Positions 45,104 to 55,753 of a DNA stretch of 64,000 nt are shown here, one piece after another. The position numbers and the translations under genes were made by a program. Origin of the DNA: Ophiostoma sp. CBS 140.51 (taxonomy: Eukaryota; Ascomycota; Sordariomycetes; Ophiostomatales; Ophiostomataceae); assembly GCA_029298735.1 (NCBI GenBank), contig JANSLP010000006.1, positions 62,001-126,000 on the forward strand, given 5' to 3'. Numbering within the stretch: position 1 is the stretch's first letter; every line of letters begins with the position of its first letter. The notes beneath the pieces were generated by a model, which worked only from the letters and a program-made list of their open reading frames with translations, was not told the DNA's origin and did not search any database.

Positions 45104-47427
45104 TTACATCTCGCTCTTGACCACAACCACGTTGATTGCTTCGTACTCGTACTGAAATTGTGGACATGGTTCCCACGAGATCTCAGCCTCTCGGGTAGCC
45201 TCCTGTATCTCCTGGTCCTCGTGGAACTGGCACCGCAGCTGGTTGATCGACGGAAGCAAGACGTCGCGATAGTACATGAGAGCATCCATCCGCGCGGGCG
45301 GCTGCGGTAGTGTTCAACGAGCAAAAGCGTCAAGAGCTTTTGCATTGGCGTGGGCAAGTGTGGTGTACGAGCCCTCAAACTTGGGTTGGAAATGTGACCC
45401 AAATGTATCATGGTGATCTGCTGGTTGTGCCTTGTTTTCGTCCCCACCTGCAACAAGCCTCCTGTCAAGTGCACTTTCCTCAGCGTCTTCTTCATCTTCG
45501 TCCGGGCTTCCAACACAACTGTCTTAGTCACAATTTGCAGCATTGCCCGCCCCGGGTATGGCGTCGTTTCTGTCATTCTCTACCGCAACATCATCAAGTT
45601 CATCATCATGGCTCTTCTGAATTTCGTGGATCTCAACCGGGCCCTCATCCGTCGCAAATTCACCAACACCGTCGCCGTTCTCCTCATTCACTGGATCTTT
45701 CACACGTTTTTCTGGTCCACAAATTCACAATTCTCAGGGGTGTCAATCTCGATAACATCAACTTCGATGATGGTCTCATGGTTGTCTTCAACAACACTTT
45801 CGTCATCGTCGATCTCTTCGACCACTGGTTCCGGCCTTGGTTCCTCCGCGTTACTCGTACACAGTGGCTTCTTGGCTTCTCATAGGGTTTCGCAAGAAGA
45901 CAAAGACGTCGTAACGTGGCGACAAGCAAATCTGCTTATACACGGAGCTCATGTGCTTCCCGTCATATTCGGATGAGTCGATCTTGCCAAATTGTTGATA
46001 CTCGCAATCCACGTACACGTAAACAAACGTGTCGTCTTTGAACTCGACTCGGCCAAAGAACATCCCATTACGGGACGAGCCTTCTTCGCCGTAGTCGAGC
46101 TCCGTTCGGGCCACGGCTGGACCAGGGGATAGCAATAGCGCCACGGCCCGCTTGTTGGCTGCGTTCTTGTCAAGGAACGATCCATATCGTACAATGTTTC
46201 CCGTCCAATTGCCGTCAAAGGCCTGGGTGACTGGAGTTCGTGTTTTGAAAACAGTGAACTGCATGACGACACGGTTTTCGTCAATGGGAGGGGGCGATGC
46301 TGGCCGCCGGGCTGGAGCTGGGAGAGCGAATGGGCAGTCGGCGTATCTTGAGTCTTGATCGCGGCGCTGCTTTGTGTGGCTCACGGCCCTGTCATCCTCG
46401 CCATCTCTTCGTCCCGTATTTTCCAGCTCAAACACCGTGCTGTCCTTGCGGATGTCGTCTCGACTCTGTCTTTTGGCAGCTGGAGCCACTGGGTCACTCC
46501 ATACCTTGCGTTTGTGAGATAACCGCTTCTCCCTTTTTCACGGGAAATCTTTGTAGCCGCACGGATCTCGAATGGCTCGGGTAGCCGAGACTTGAACACT
46601 TTGCTTGGTTTAGGCGCAGAGCTGCTAGAGCTCGCTTTGGGGGACTCGTATAGACGGATATCGTCGTTGAGGGTGGTTCGCGTTGCGTGTCGGTCCACTG
46701 CCGATTGAGGAGGTGGAAGCGACGAGTCCAGCTGCGACACAGCTGACTCTGGGAGTTCTTGAATGTTGGACCTCCAGCCATCCAAAGCTCGTAGCAATTT
46801 GACATAATTGGGATTGTGGCCCCGGAGTTGTGGCAAAACGGACGCCGCAACCGATGGTGATGTTCTCACTGGCATCCGCACAGCTGGACGGGCAACCCGC
46901 CTAGCAAGCGAGCTGTTCGATCTCCTAGGAAGTTGTTGGCGCATATCTTCTTCCTCTTCGTCATCATCGTCTCCGTCGTCGTCGTCCTCCTCCTCTTCCT
47001 CATCTTCATCCTCATCCTTGTCGTCGTCGTCGCTCTCACTTGAGAGGACGGCGCTGCTTGGGACACTCGGCTGTACCAACTCGATGTGCCGGCAGCTGCG
47101 AATGGCTTTGATGGTGTTGCTTTGGGTATGTTTGGCTTCCTCTGAAAGGGTGCTGTGCGGTTTGGGACTTGGGTACCTGGCCTCACTGGAGGTTTCACTG
47201 GGGGGCTTCACTAGAGGTTTGACAGCCAGGTTCGTTGAGGAGGTAGGCTTGCTGGAGCTTTTGCTGGAAAAGCTTCCTCCGAGAGAGAGATTTGGCACTT
47301 TCTTGGAGAAATCTGCCATGTTAGACAAAAACGCAGCGTATGTGGTACTTCTTTTGACTTTGCCACCACCACCAGCCCCAAGACTGGGGTTGGGGCGGCT
47401 CACGCCGACGCTGTTGCCGGCGCTCAT
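45104..47427 (-). pseudogene. Broken gene: repeat-domain hypothetical protein with three frame changes and two internal stops
   Basis: I do not recognise the family. Reading from MSAGNSVGVSRPN at 47427, coding-like sequence continues to KSEM followed by TAA at 45104, but not in one frame. Frame changes are needed at about 46531-46538 (an A5G3 run on the coding strand), at 45853-45882 and at 45700-45727. Two in-frame stops follow, TAA at 45524-45526 and TGA at 45314-45316. No intron with acceptable splice sites removes them. The assembled product would be about 770 residues: a Ser/Pro-rich N-terminus, a long Asp/Glu run, a basic NLS-like stretch (KRLSHKRKVW), a globular domain with VRYGSFLDKNAANKRAVALLL, an acidic linker and a second related domain (FEGSYTTLAHANAKALDAF). 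The conserved-looking protein reading on both sides of each lesion suggests recent decay or, for the indels, sequence error. Confidence 0.6.
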
Positions 47428-48051
47428 CTTTTCATGAGATCGATGAGGTAATGGAGATTGTCACACGTCGCCGCACCGGCGCAAAATCCTGCTTCTGTCT
47501 GCCTTCACTTTGAACTCACTCGGTGCCCGTTTGACGTTCGCGATAGTTGCCGTCAGCTGTGTGAGGTCGTGATTATGATTGAGTGGTCGAGATGTCGATT
47601 GGGTTGGAGCGAAAAAAAAAATGGCGGGCACTGCGAAGTGTTGTTGGTGTTGAAATTAAGCCTCAGTATTAATTGCAGAGGATGCGAATTAGAGGCGTGA
47701 AGGTGTTGTTGAAATGCATAGGGGATTCTTCCTTTTGCCTCAGATGTGACGGGGACAGCCGGTCGCTCCTTCCTCCAGGTATTATCACATATCTTTTATA
47801 TGGGGTGGGCGAAATGGCAATTTTACGAAAACCCACACTTGGGAAAGCTGAAAACAATGTGTTTCACGCAAATCAATTTTTGGGTCTTGTTCTCGGTCAT
47901 TTATCCATCTTCGTATTCCTCGAATTATATCCCGTCTTCGAGTGCCACCTATGAAGCTGATCCAAATGCATATCGTCGTAGTATCAATCCCATTTCCACG
48001 CCCTTTTTATCTTAGTTCTAAATTCACTCCATAATCCCTCTAGTATCATTG
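47428..48051. other. Intergenic region upstream of the broken gene
   Basis: 624 nt between the start of the broken gene and the TIP41 stop. An A9 run lies near 47612-47620. No gene is seen. Confidence 0.55.
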
Positions 48052-49077
48052 TCATGCCGCCCGACTCCGGCTCAAATCCAACCGCTCCATGGTGTTTTCG
48101 ACAACCGGCAGCAGGTCTGCCACCTGGTTCGCATCCCGCAGGGCCACCATGACGGCGTCGGCGCGCAGGCCGCGAGATGTCAGCGTGCGCTGGACGTTGG
48201 CAAACGAGTCTTCGCGGGCAGTGTACTCGCGCAGGACCTCGTCGGTTTCAAAGTCGACGTAGATGCGGGTATCGCGAACGCGGACCAGCACGTTGTCGAG
48301 GCGCAAGTAGAAGCGGCTCAGCAGAAGCAGGCGCTGGGGCATGACACGGATCTTGACGCGCAAGACAGAAATGCCATTGTCGTCAAGCTCGCTTTCGTAC
48401 AAAATGACGTCGTCGTGGAAGACGATGGGGTCGCGACGGCGGAGGAGGTCGAGAGGGAGAGATGTGACGGATGTCGTGGGTGTGAGGCGGGCAGAAGAGG
48501 GGGAGGTCGAGGAAGAGGTTGTTGGCGGCGGTGGTGGGGCAATAGCGTTTGTGCTTGTGCTTTCTGATGCCGTACCGTTGACAGTTGGTTCTTCTGTTGT
48601 GGATGTGGATACTGCCGTCGCCGCCGATGCTGTGCTCTCACTTCCCCCCTGTCCGGCCACCGGCTTCTCCGTGCCCTTGTATGGTGTCGTGTAGCTCCAG
48701 TCGTACGCTCGCACGTCCTGAATGCCCTCCACAGAGCTCATCTCCCGACTGCTCGCCCAGTCGCTCGCGTATGCCACCTGCAACCGGCCCTGGCCTGTCT
48801 TGTCCACCTGGTCTAGTGCATCGCCGGCATCGAACCAAATCGCCCACCCGGACGGCACGTGCCGAATGGCAACCTGGTTGTCGCCAAATATCATTTCGGG
48901 GACGGGAATGGAGATGCGATTTGTCATGTCGTCGATGGCGCCGGCCCGCGAGATGGGCAACTTACGCGAGCTGATTTGCCATCGGCCCTGGACATGTGTG
49001 CGCGTAGCCTGAGCAAGGTCGGTGGGCGACAGAAAGGGCTCGTTGACCGAGGTGATGTCGTTCATTGGACGAGCCAT
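48052..49077 (-). CDS. TIP41: TIP41-like TOR-pathway phosphatase regulator
   Basis: TIP41/TIPRL binds Tap42 or the PP2A-type catalytic subunit directly and modulates PP2A-family phosphatases downstream of TORC1 in nutrient signalling; it is cytosolic. Single exon, 341 residues. The family core is visible in two halves. The N-terminal half has WQISSRKLPISRAGAIDDM, IPVPEMIFGDN and VPSGWAIWFDAGDALDQV. The C-terminal half has DPIVFHDDVILYESELDDNGISVLRVKIRVMPQRLLLLSRFYLRLDNVLVRVRDTRIYVDF. Between them (about 125-190) lies a Ser/Thr/Pro-rich low-complexity insert that is longer than in yeast but common in filamentous fungi. The ATG at 49077 lies in GCCATGG-like context on the coding strand. Confidence 0.95.
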   Translation of the reverse strand: MARPMNDITSVNEPFLSPTDLAQATRTHVQGRWQISSRKLPISRAGAIDDMTNRISIPVPEMIFGDNQVAIRHVPSGWAIWFDAGDALDQVDKTGQGRLQVAYASDWASSREMSSVEGIQDVRAYDWSYTTPYKGTEKPVAGQGGSESTASAATAVSTSTTEEPTVNGTASESTSTNAIAPPPPPTTSSSTSPSSARLTPTTSVTSLPLDLLRRRDPIVFHDDVILYESELDDNGISVLRVKIRVMPQRLLLLSRFYLRLDNVLVRVRDTRIYVDFETDEVLREYTAREDSFANVQRTLTSRGLRADAVMVALRDANQVADLLPVVENTMERLDLSRSRAA

Positions 49078-49869
49078 GGCGACTCGACTCGTGAAGGAGG
49101 AAGAGGGGACACTGTGTAGGCAGGATGGCTTCGTAAGGGTCGGTATGCAAGGAAAGGAGAAGGGCAGTCGTAGCCCTAATCTTAAATAGATCCAAACTCC
49201 GGAGTGGTTGTTGCTTTATCTCGTCTGATGTTGGTTGTTGAATGGAGAGCTCGTCAGCTTGGGATGGAAAGTTTGTTGGTCCAAGGGAGCTTGGAGAAAA
49301 GTGCGGGGCGATTTGGCGGGAGCTGTGCACAGTATGCAAGAAGGACCCGCCAGAGCCTCGCGCCTTATTTAATCAGTAACACATTGAATTCAATATCAAC
49401 GTCATTAATCACACGCCCATGACAGATAATCAACAAGCAGAATTAATATGTACTTGATACGTACTCAATAATTTTGAGTTAGATAGGTTAAAAATGGAAG
49501 AAAAGTGACAGCTTTCTAGAAGGCAAAAAGAATGATTCACAAGGGGCGCACACTCATACATAGCATTCAACCTGATATTAGGACTGGTCAATACTAACAA
49601 ACTGTGCCTTCGACGCACAAACCCTACATTTTTTTTTTTTTTAAATCAAAGTCACTTTTTAGAGATATTGTATTCTGCGTGGCAGAGTATACGGGGGGGG
49701 ATCAGCAAAAAATGGCTTCAAGGGACATTCTTATCTCTTTGTTGCTGAATATTCTATCCTGCCCACTCTCTTTTCTCTTTCCTTTTTTTTTCTATACGAG
49801 CTTGAAAATTACTTCCGTTTATCTTATCTTATTTTATTTCATTGTTTTTTACGACGATATCCTTTCACG
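49078..49869. promoter_or_regulatory. Divergent intergenic region, TIP41 / unknown gene
   Basis: 792 nt. The half next to 49870 is AT-rich with T12, G8 and T10 homopolymer runs (about 49629-49790). No gene is seen. Confidence 0.5.
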
Positions 49870-50901
49870 ATGGCTGACCTTCGGCGGACCCGCCGCCAAG
49901 AGATGCTCGGCCGGTTGGAGAGGTTCGTCGGCGAGGCGGAAGTCTACCTTTATGATGCCGCAGATATGCTTGGATGGTCTTTCCAAAACCTTGTGAACCC
50001 ACCAAGCCGTGCAGCCAACCGGCTTCAGTGGCACATTGCACAAGTTCGCACCTCGATTGTTGAGACCGTTTGGCCGTGGGCCCAGAATGTCGGTACTCGG
50101 TTGAGTGAGATGATCAACGAGACGACCGCCGAGAGAAACACAGCGCGCGCTGGTAACTGCAACAACGATGCACCCTCGCAACTCGCCCAGCCTGCCCAGC
50201 CTGCCCAGCCGCAGCCGGAAGGTCCCGTTCCTGTCAACCGTAGCAACCTCACCGACCTTGACCTGCTCTCGCTTCTGTCGTCCGATTCGGCTTTTGATTC
50301 GCTGCCCGTCTGGGTGGACGAGGACAATGACGAGGGCAACGCCAATATTAATTTCGATGACGATGCCGATGACGAGCGAAACGATAACAGCCTTCTTCGC
50401 AGCCAGCCGTCCAATTTTGATGGTGCCCAGACTGCCTTGCTCACCGAGGAGAACTTGAGCTGCTTCCTGGCGGCCATTGCTGAGAAAGATGCCCGCGACA
50501 AGGCGGTTTCGTCTGCCGCCGCAAACGCTGCCAGCCATGGCAGCAGCAAAGACAATAATGCCGGCCGGTCCGAGTATGCGTCCACCAACTATGATCCCTC
50601 CTCCGAGAACAACGTCGCTAAGAATGTTGCCTCCCCAACAGGTGAAAATAGTCACCCGGCGCGCAACCCAAATTACGCGCAGTCATGGCCGCCGATGCCA
50701 TCTCGGCGATCAAGGCAACGAATGAACCAAACGCTTTCGAAAGCGACGACCGAACTTGGCTCGCAGGCCAGTGTGAATGGACCGACCCAGCTCCCGTCGG
50801 CCGACCCGGCTTGCTCGGTTGGCTCGGTTGGCTCGTCGGCCATCCTGGTCAACCCTTCTGATGCCGAGTCTGACGAGGAGGATCACTACTTTGTCATCTA
50901 G
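49870..50901 (+). CDS. Hypothetical protein, 343 residues
   Basis: Not recognised. It is a single exon with codon use like its neighbours. Residues 1-80 look structured: a basic N-terminus (LRRTRRQEMLGRLERF), then an aromatic segment (AEVYLYDAADMLGWSFQNLVNP) and VETVWPWAQN. After a short repeat AQPAQPAQPQP (about 105-115) the rest is disordered, rich in Asn, Ser, Asp and Ala, with an acidic block (VDEDNDEGNANINFDDDADDE, about 150-171) and an acidic aromatic end (DEEDHYFVI). No signal peptide, membrane segment or catalytic motif is seen. An antisense frame (49849-50655) is also open but Val/Gly-rich and non-conserved in look, so I prefer this strand. It may be lineage-specific. Confidence 0.6.
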   Translation: MADLRRTRRQEMLGRLERFVGEAEVYLYDAADMLGWSFQNLVNPPSRAANRLQWHIAQVRTSIVETVWPWAQNVGTRLSEMINETTAERNTARAGNCNNDAPSQLAQPAQPAQPQPEGPVPVNRSNLTDLDLLSLLSSDSAFDSLPVWVDEDNDEGNANINFDDDADDERNDNSLLRSQPSNFDGAQTALLTEENLSCFLAAIAEKDARDKAVSSAAANAASHGSSKDNNAGRSEYASTNYDPSSENNVAKNVASPTGENSHPARNPNYAQSWPPMPSRRSRQRMNQTLSKATTELGSQASVNGPTQLPSADPACSVGSVGSSAILVNPSDAESDEEDHYFVI

Positions 50902-51745
50902 ATGCACCCGGGCGGGATATCGATGATAATTGTCTTTTTTCTTTTGGATAGCATAGCGACGGACAACTGGAGTTTGGAGTTTGGATTTAAGATTGGGGCA
51001 ACCTGCTTGTTTTGTTTATTCAGTCGTCAATAGCTTAGACGACTAGCATACCTTTCTCGATCACGCACCGACTGGTACAGTCGTCTGTGTATCGTCGTCG
51101 CATCGTTGGTGGTGATGCGCAGGTGGATGCGATCAAAGGCGGTGCATGAGAAGAGGAGGTTGAGTTTTGGTACTTGTACTGTAGTGTTGAATTGATACCC
51201 TTTTGGGAAATACCCTGAGCTGAAGTAACACAGCCTAGTCAAGGTATGTCGCATTTGTGTGCACTAACAGAAAGTGCGGGGAGTGCGCACCCAGTTCTGT
51301 TAACGCCGCCAGACGGCAGGTGCGACTGTCGCTGGGGCAACGCCGGTCAGTGGCTTCCCAAAATACACAGAGCACAAAGTGGAGACACTCGCATCGTCGA
51401 AACCGCCCGACCACTGCCGCTATGGCGACCAGGTGGAATTGCTGTGTATTGTGTATTTTTGCGCTTTTCTCCTTGCGTCCCCTTTGCGTGCAGTTCTGCT
51501 TTTGTAATCGAAACCGAAAGCAATGAGAACAACAAGGCCTGGATAGCTTTGTCTCCGATCGACAATCGAGCGCTTTCTTTCTTTCTCTCTTTCTTCATCG
51601 CCCAGCTCCCCGTCGACAACTTTTTTTTCTCGTCTTCGTTTTGTTGCTTTACCTCGAGCAACATCTCTCTTCTTCCTTTCTCTTCATCCTCCTCCTCTCC
51701 CCATCCTCAACCTCCTCCTCCCTGCCTCCTCCATCTCCATAAATC
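50902..51745. promoter_or_regulatory. Intergenic region upstream of Aurora kinase
   Basis: 844 nt between two genes on the same strand. The last 250 nt before 51746 are strongly pyrimidine-rich (TTTCTTTCTC, CCTCCTCCTC), as in many fungal promoters. No gene is seen. Confidence 0.5.
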
Positions 51746-52661
51746 ATGGCGGCCACCCGCGTCCTGGAATCTCGCTTCGAGCGGATGTCGGTCAACGACG
51801 AGAACGGCGAAGGCGCTCGCATGTATCCCAAAGCAAAGGTGAGTCGACGGCGATACTACGAGCGAGGCCAATGCATCTCTGCCTCACCATCATCACCCTC
51901 ATGAACATCACTGACAGACAACATAGGGTATGGCGGCACCGTCCGGCCAAAGCACAAACCGCAATCTCTTCAAGGTTGCCCTACAAGCGCAGAGTGCCAA
52001 CACAACAACATCCTCCTCCTCATCACAATCTACATCACACTGGAAGGGCACCGCCGCGTCCGCAACAACAGTCACTACAACAACAACCAGCGGCAGCAGA
52101 GACCACCATCCGACCTCGCCGACCGGAAAGAGCCGCGGTGTCGTCACAACAACAGTAGCTGTGTCTTCAGACGAGACAACAGCATCAACAGTAGAAACAC
52201 CCGAGCATGACAAGAAGACAGCTGGCGGCGACGCAGCATCGACTGACCTGTCAGCACCACTCTACAACCAGCCACGCCAGTTCCACCTCGGCATGTTCGA
52301 GATTGGCCGCCCCCTCGGCAAAGGCAAGTTTGGTCGTGTTTACCTGGCCCGCGAGCGCAGCAGTGGCTTCATCTGCGCCCTCAAGGTGCTCTACAAGGCC
52401 GAGCTGCAGCACGGCTCGGGTGTCGAGAAGCAGGTCCGCCGTGAAGTCGAGATCCAGAGCAACCTGCGCCACCCCAACATCCTCAAGATGTACGGCCACT
52501 TCCACGACAGCAAGCGCATCTTCTTGATTCTCGAGTTTGCTGGCCGTGGCGAGCTGTACAAGCACTTGCGCAAGGAGAACCGCTTCCCCGAGTGGAAGGC
52601 GGCGCAGTACGTGGCGCAGATGGCCTCGGCCCTGCGCTACCTGCACCGCAAGCACGTCATC

Positions 52662-52694
<33 letters not shown>

Positions 52695-53194
52695 GGCATC
52701 CACGGCGAGCTGAAGATTTCCGATTTTGGCTGGAGTGTGCACGCACCCAACCACCGCCGCACGACGCTGTGTGGTACCCTCGACTACCTGCCGCCAGAGA
52801 TGGTGCGCCCGCACGGTAGCGGCAACGACAACTCGTACGACGAAAAGGTGGACCTGTGGAGTCTGGGTGTGTTGACGTACGAGTTCTTGGTCGGCGAAGC
52901 ACCCTTTGAGGATACCATGGTCATGACGCATCGTCGCATTGCCCGCGCCGATATGACCATTCCCTCGTTTGTCAGCCCCGAAGCACGAGATCTCATCAAG
53001 AAGGTAGGTCCCTAGCAAAACGATTGTAATTATTGTGTCTCATTTTCATCATGCTGACTTTTGTATAGCTCCTCGTTCTTGACCCAGCAAAGAGACTGCC
53101 GCTCGATGCCGTCCAGCAGCACCCTTGGATCATCAAGCACTGCGTCAAGGGCGAGCGAGCGACCAACCGGGAAAAGACAAAGGGTGGCGAGTAG
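51746..53194 (+). CDS. ARK1: Aurora serine/threonine kinase (Ipl1/Ark1 type)
   Basis: This is the catalytic subunit of the chromosomal passenger complex, which corrects kinetochore attachments and drives cytokinesis. Exons are 51746-51838, 51927-53003 and 53069-53194; introns are 88 nt (GTGAGT..ATAG) and 65 nt (GTAGGT..ATAG). The product is 431 residues. A disordered Ser/Thr-rich N-terminus of about 150 residues precedes one kinase domain: glycine loop GKGKFGRV 162-169, catalytic Lys184 (CALKVL), HRDIKPEN with D279, DFG at D297, and the Aurora-specific activation segment [15 protein letters not shown] with the activating Thr at 311. The C-terminal lobe ends [21 protein letters not shown], coded by the last exon. 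The short first exon gives the start [14 protein letters not shown]. It converges on ATP23. Confidence 0.95.
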
Positions 53195-53576
53195 ACTGGT
53201 ATTGTCGAAGAGGGGGCGAGAGACATCGAGAAAGATCGAGAGAGACATGATGAGATCTATTTATTTCGGCGAAATGGCAGGTGCAATGAGCTGGAACCAT
53301 GCATATGAGGGATCTGATACTCGGCGTTTTTATTCTGCTTTTTGTGTGTGTTTTTTATTCACAGTGGTTCTTTCATCTTTCTTATCATTGGTATGCTTTA
53401 TATTGTTGGTACATGGCTTAATACAGGGAATGGGGATATTGACCTTCAAAATCGTGTTCATCGCGTTTCTATGCAAGTGCAATGCAAGTATGCCGTCCTC
53501 TGCCTCCCTTCTTCTCAACAGCCGTCTCTCTACACCCACTCTACTCTCCTCTCTTCTCTCCACATCTTCGTCTACT
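53195..53576. other. Convergent 3' intergenic region, Aurora / ATP23
   Basis: 382 nt holding both 3' UTRs; no gene is seen. Confidence 0.6.
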
Positions 53577-54434
53577 CTACTTGTAGATATCGTCAAAGGG
53601 CCGTGTATCGCTGAAGCACGAGTCCCAGACCTCGTTGACCACCTTGGTGGCGTGCACGTCGTCCTTGCACTTTGGCCGCGCCGTCAGCGACTGTATCGCC
53701 CGCATCCGTACGCACCGCTGGAACTGTTGTGTCAGCGTCCAGTTGCCGCGTGTAAGCGACTCCCGCGTCCACCGGCACTCGCCGCTCAGCATCGACGCCC
53801 GGATCTCTGAGCATGCTGCGTGCTTCAGGTCGTCCCAGTCCACCTTCCACCGCAAGTGGTCGTAGGCGTGCACCATCTCGTGTGCCAGGTTGTCTTCAAG
53901 ATGCTTCTTGTCGCGCATCTCGTTGGCACACAGCAAGATGCCAAATCCCGGGTGGAAACCGCCGCCCTGCCGCACAATCCGCATTTCGCCATCGGGTGTC
54001 TCTGTTACACGCGCCGGGCACCGCGCACACACAATGTTGCTGCCGTCCAGCTTGTGCCCGCCCAGCTGCTCCGTCTTTTCTGCCATGAACCGCACAATCG
54101 GCGAGTACTTGAGCATGTAGTCGCGGGCGTCTTCGCAGCGCTTGCAGTCGCGCGCCTCGTTTTCCCGGTACCGCCACTCGCGGTAGTGGTGGATGCCCTC
54201 CGGCGTGACCTGCCCGCTCAGGATGCGGAAGTAGTTCATCCACCAGCTAGTGGCCGGGTCGAAGCCTGTGCGGGAGGGGTCGTTCTCGAGGAACTTTTGG
54301 AGGCGCCCGTTGCTGGATGATAGTGATGATGTTGATGTTGTTGAGCTAGAAGGCGGGGTTGATATGGATTCGGTGGAATAGGCGACTGGTGACGCAGCAG
54401 CGCCTGTTGATTGTGATGGTATTGACGTCGACAT
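53577..54434 (-). CDS. ATP23: Mitochondrial inner-membrane metalloprotease Atp23
   Basis: Atp23 is a zinc peptidase of the intermembrane space that removes the presequence of ATP synthase subunit 6, chaperones its assembly and degrades Ups1. Single exon, 285 residues, slightly long because of a Ser/Thr-rich first 43 residues. The M76-family active site HEMVH (H185, E186, H189) lies within [22 protein letters not shown]. Cysteines expected to form disulfides are present (C97/C100 in DCKRCED, C136/C139 in CARCPAR, C209, C220, C241, C256, C273). [16 protein letters not shown] and the closing [14 protein letters not shown] are family signatures. The N-terminus is not a strong presequence, in line with Mia40-type import. 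Confidence 0.95.
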   Translation of the reverse strand: MSTSIPSQSTGAAASPVAYSTESISTPPSSSTTSTSSLSSSNGRLQKFLENDPSRTGFDPATSWWMNYFRILSGQVTPEGIHHYREWRYRENEARDCKRCEDARDYMLKYSPIVRFMAEKTEQLGGHKLDGSNIVCARCPARVTETPDGEMRIVRQGGGFHPGFGILLCANEMRDKKHLEDNLAHEMVHAYDHLRWKVDWDDLKHAACSEIRASMLSGECRWTRESLTRGNWTLTQQFQRCVRMRAIQSLTARPKCKDDVHATKVVNEVWDSCFSDTRPFDDIYK

Positions 54435-55753
54435 GTTGTGTGGTTGTGAGTGGAATGGGGGTTGTGCGGGAGGATCACAGAAAAGAGAGGTCGTCGTTGA
54501 TTTTCACGATAATATGTTCTCCTCACTTGCCTCCTTCCCAATTCCAGCAGCACCGAATTCTGCCGTCTATCGATAAACTGTAGCAAGAGCAGAAAAAAAT
54601 CGTGGTTTGGGCGGTGAGCGGAGCCGGTCCCGTGACATCCCGCGAAGCTGATCTGCACCTGTAACTTGTCCGCTTTCCACCAAACAGAGCTCCGGCATAG
54701 GCCATTATGGCCGCTGTAACTCCATCTGCCGTAGCGTGCCAGCACACGTACTTCGTAGCGTATAACGGGACGCCCTGTAACAGCAGCTTCTGTGCCCCTT
54801 GTGTTCTGGTTTCTCCCCCATACTGCTGCTACCCGACATCGGGGCTAGTGATGGAGGGGAAAGACTAAAAGAGAAAGAAAAAAGTTTAGCAGCGAACGAA
54901 AATCACGGCAAGAACAGTCGATGGACAAGCCCCTCGTACCTTCCCCGATGACTCCAATTGACCAACCGCGCCTTTGCTGTTCTTGGCCACGCCCTTCCTC
55001 AGAAACTAAAATCCAATTTTTCCCTGCCCTGAAGCCTGTCTTGGCGCATTCGCAGAAGGAGCAGTACATCGTTTGTCGTTCGTACCTGCCCACCCTGAAT
55101 GAGCAACCCACCACTCAAAATCGACGACACATCTCCAGTCTCCAGTTTCCAAGCCTCTTGTTTCTCCAGTCTTCTTGCAGCCCTGCCGTTGCTGCGTGTG
55201 CGGGAACGGGCCACTTTCGTTCAGAGTTTTTTATCCCTCCTCTTCTCCATCCCTTGTCAGACGCAGCACAACGACCACCACACCCCCTGTTAGGCATCCC
55301 GACAATGGATCCACACAGCAGTCTCTTGCAGCAAAGCGTCCATCACTCGTGTAAGAACTCCCCGAGCTTTTTTCTTGTTCGTTGTTTTCCACGCCCTCCG
55401 TTCTATTCTATCTCCTTCGTTTCACTTCGTCTTGTTTCGTTTCTCGTCTTGCTTTTCACGTGTCTTGATCGTCTGGCCGCCCCGATCTTCCTTTGCTCCT
55501 TACACCCCAACCGCTGGGGAGAAAAAGAAAAAGGGAAGAGAGAAAAGCGGCACGTCATGCGGCGCTGTGAACGTTCCAACGGCATCAGCACATGAGAGCA
55601 ATATATATACAACGTACACACACACCGCAACAACATATATATGCAGCTGATATCCTATTCACATGTTCTCCTCGGCCGCTGTCTTGAACTTTCTCTTTAC
55701 TTTTCCTTATTCTCTCACATTCATTCCTCCATCTAACATCCAATCCTCCAGCC
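54435..55753. promoter_or_regulatory. Divergent intergenic region, ATP23 / PRO1, with a probable leader intron
   Basis: 1.3 kb between divergent genes. A good ATG context at 55305 (GACAATGG) begins a 46-nt open segment ending at a GTAAGA donor (55351). A CTAAC branch (about 55735) and a CAG acceptor (55749-55751) lie immediately before the PRO1 ATG. This is either a 5'-UTR intron or a first coding exon of PRO1. The 224-codon frame that crosses 54921-55595 has no protein-like character otherwise. Confidence 0.45.

Noticed and set aside
46443..46503. Intron (GTATGG..GCAAG, 60 nt) to explain the frame change in the broken gene
   Set aside because: Its length is a multiple of three, so it would keep the old frame; shorter versions giving the right phase are 35-41 nt, below the usual fungal minimum.
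49849..50655. 268-codon antisense frame opposite the 343-residue gene
   Set aside because: Val/Gly/Ile-rich shadow without domain features; the plus-strand frame has the better start context and composition.
54921..55595. 224-codon open frame upstream of PRO1
   Set aside because: Low-complexity Ser/Leu/Pro/Phe text from pyrimidine-rich DNA; only the 46-nt part at 55305-55350 is kept as a possible PRO1 leader exon.
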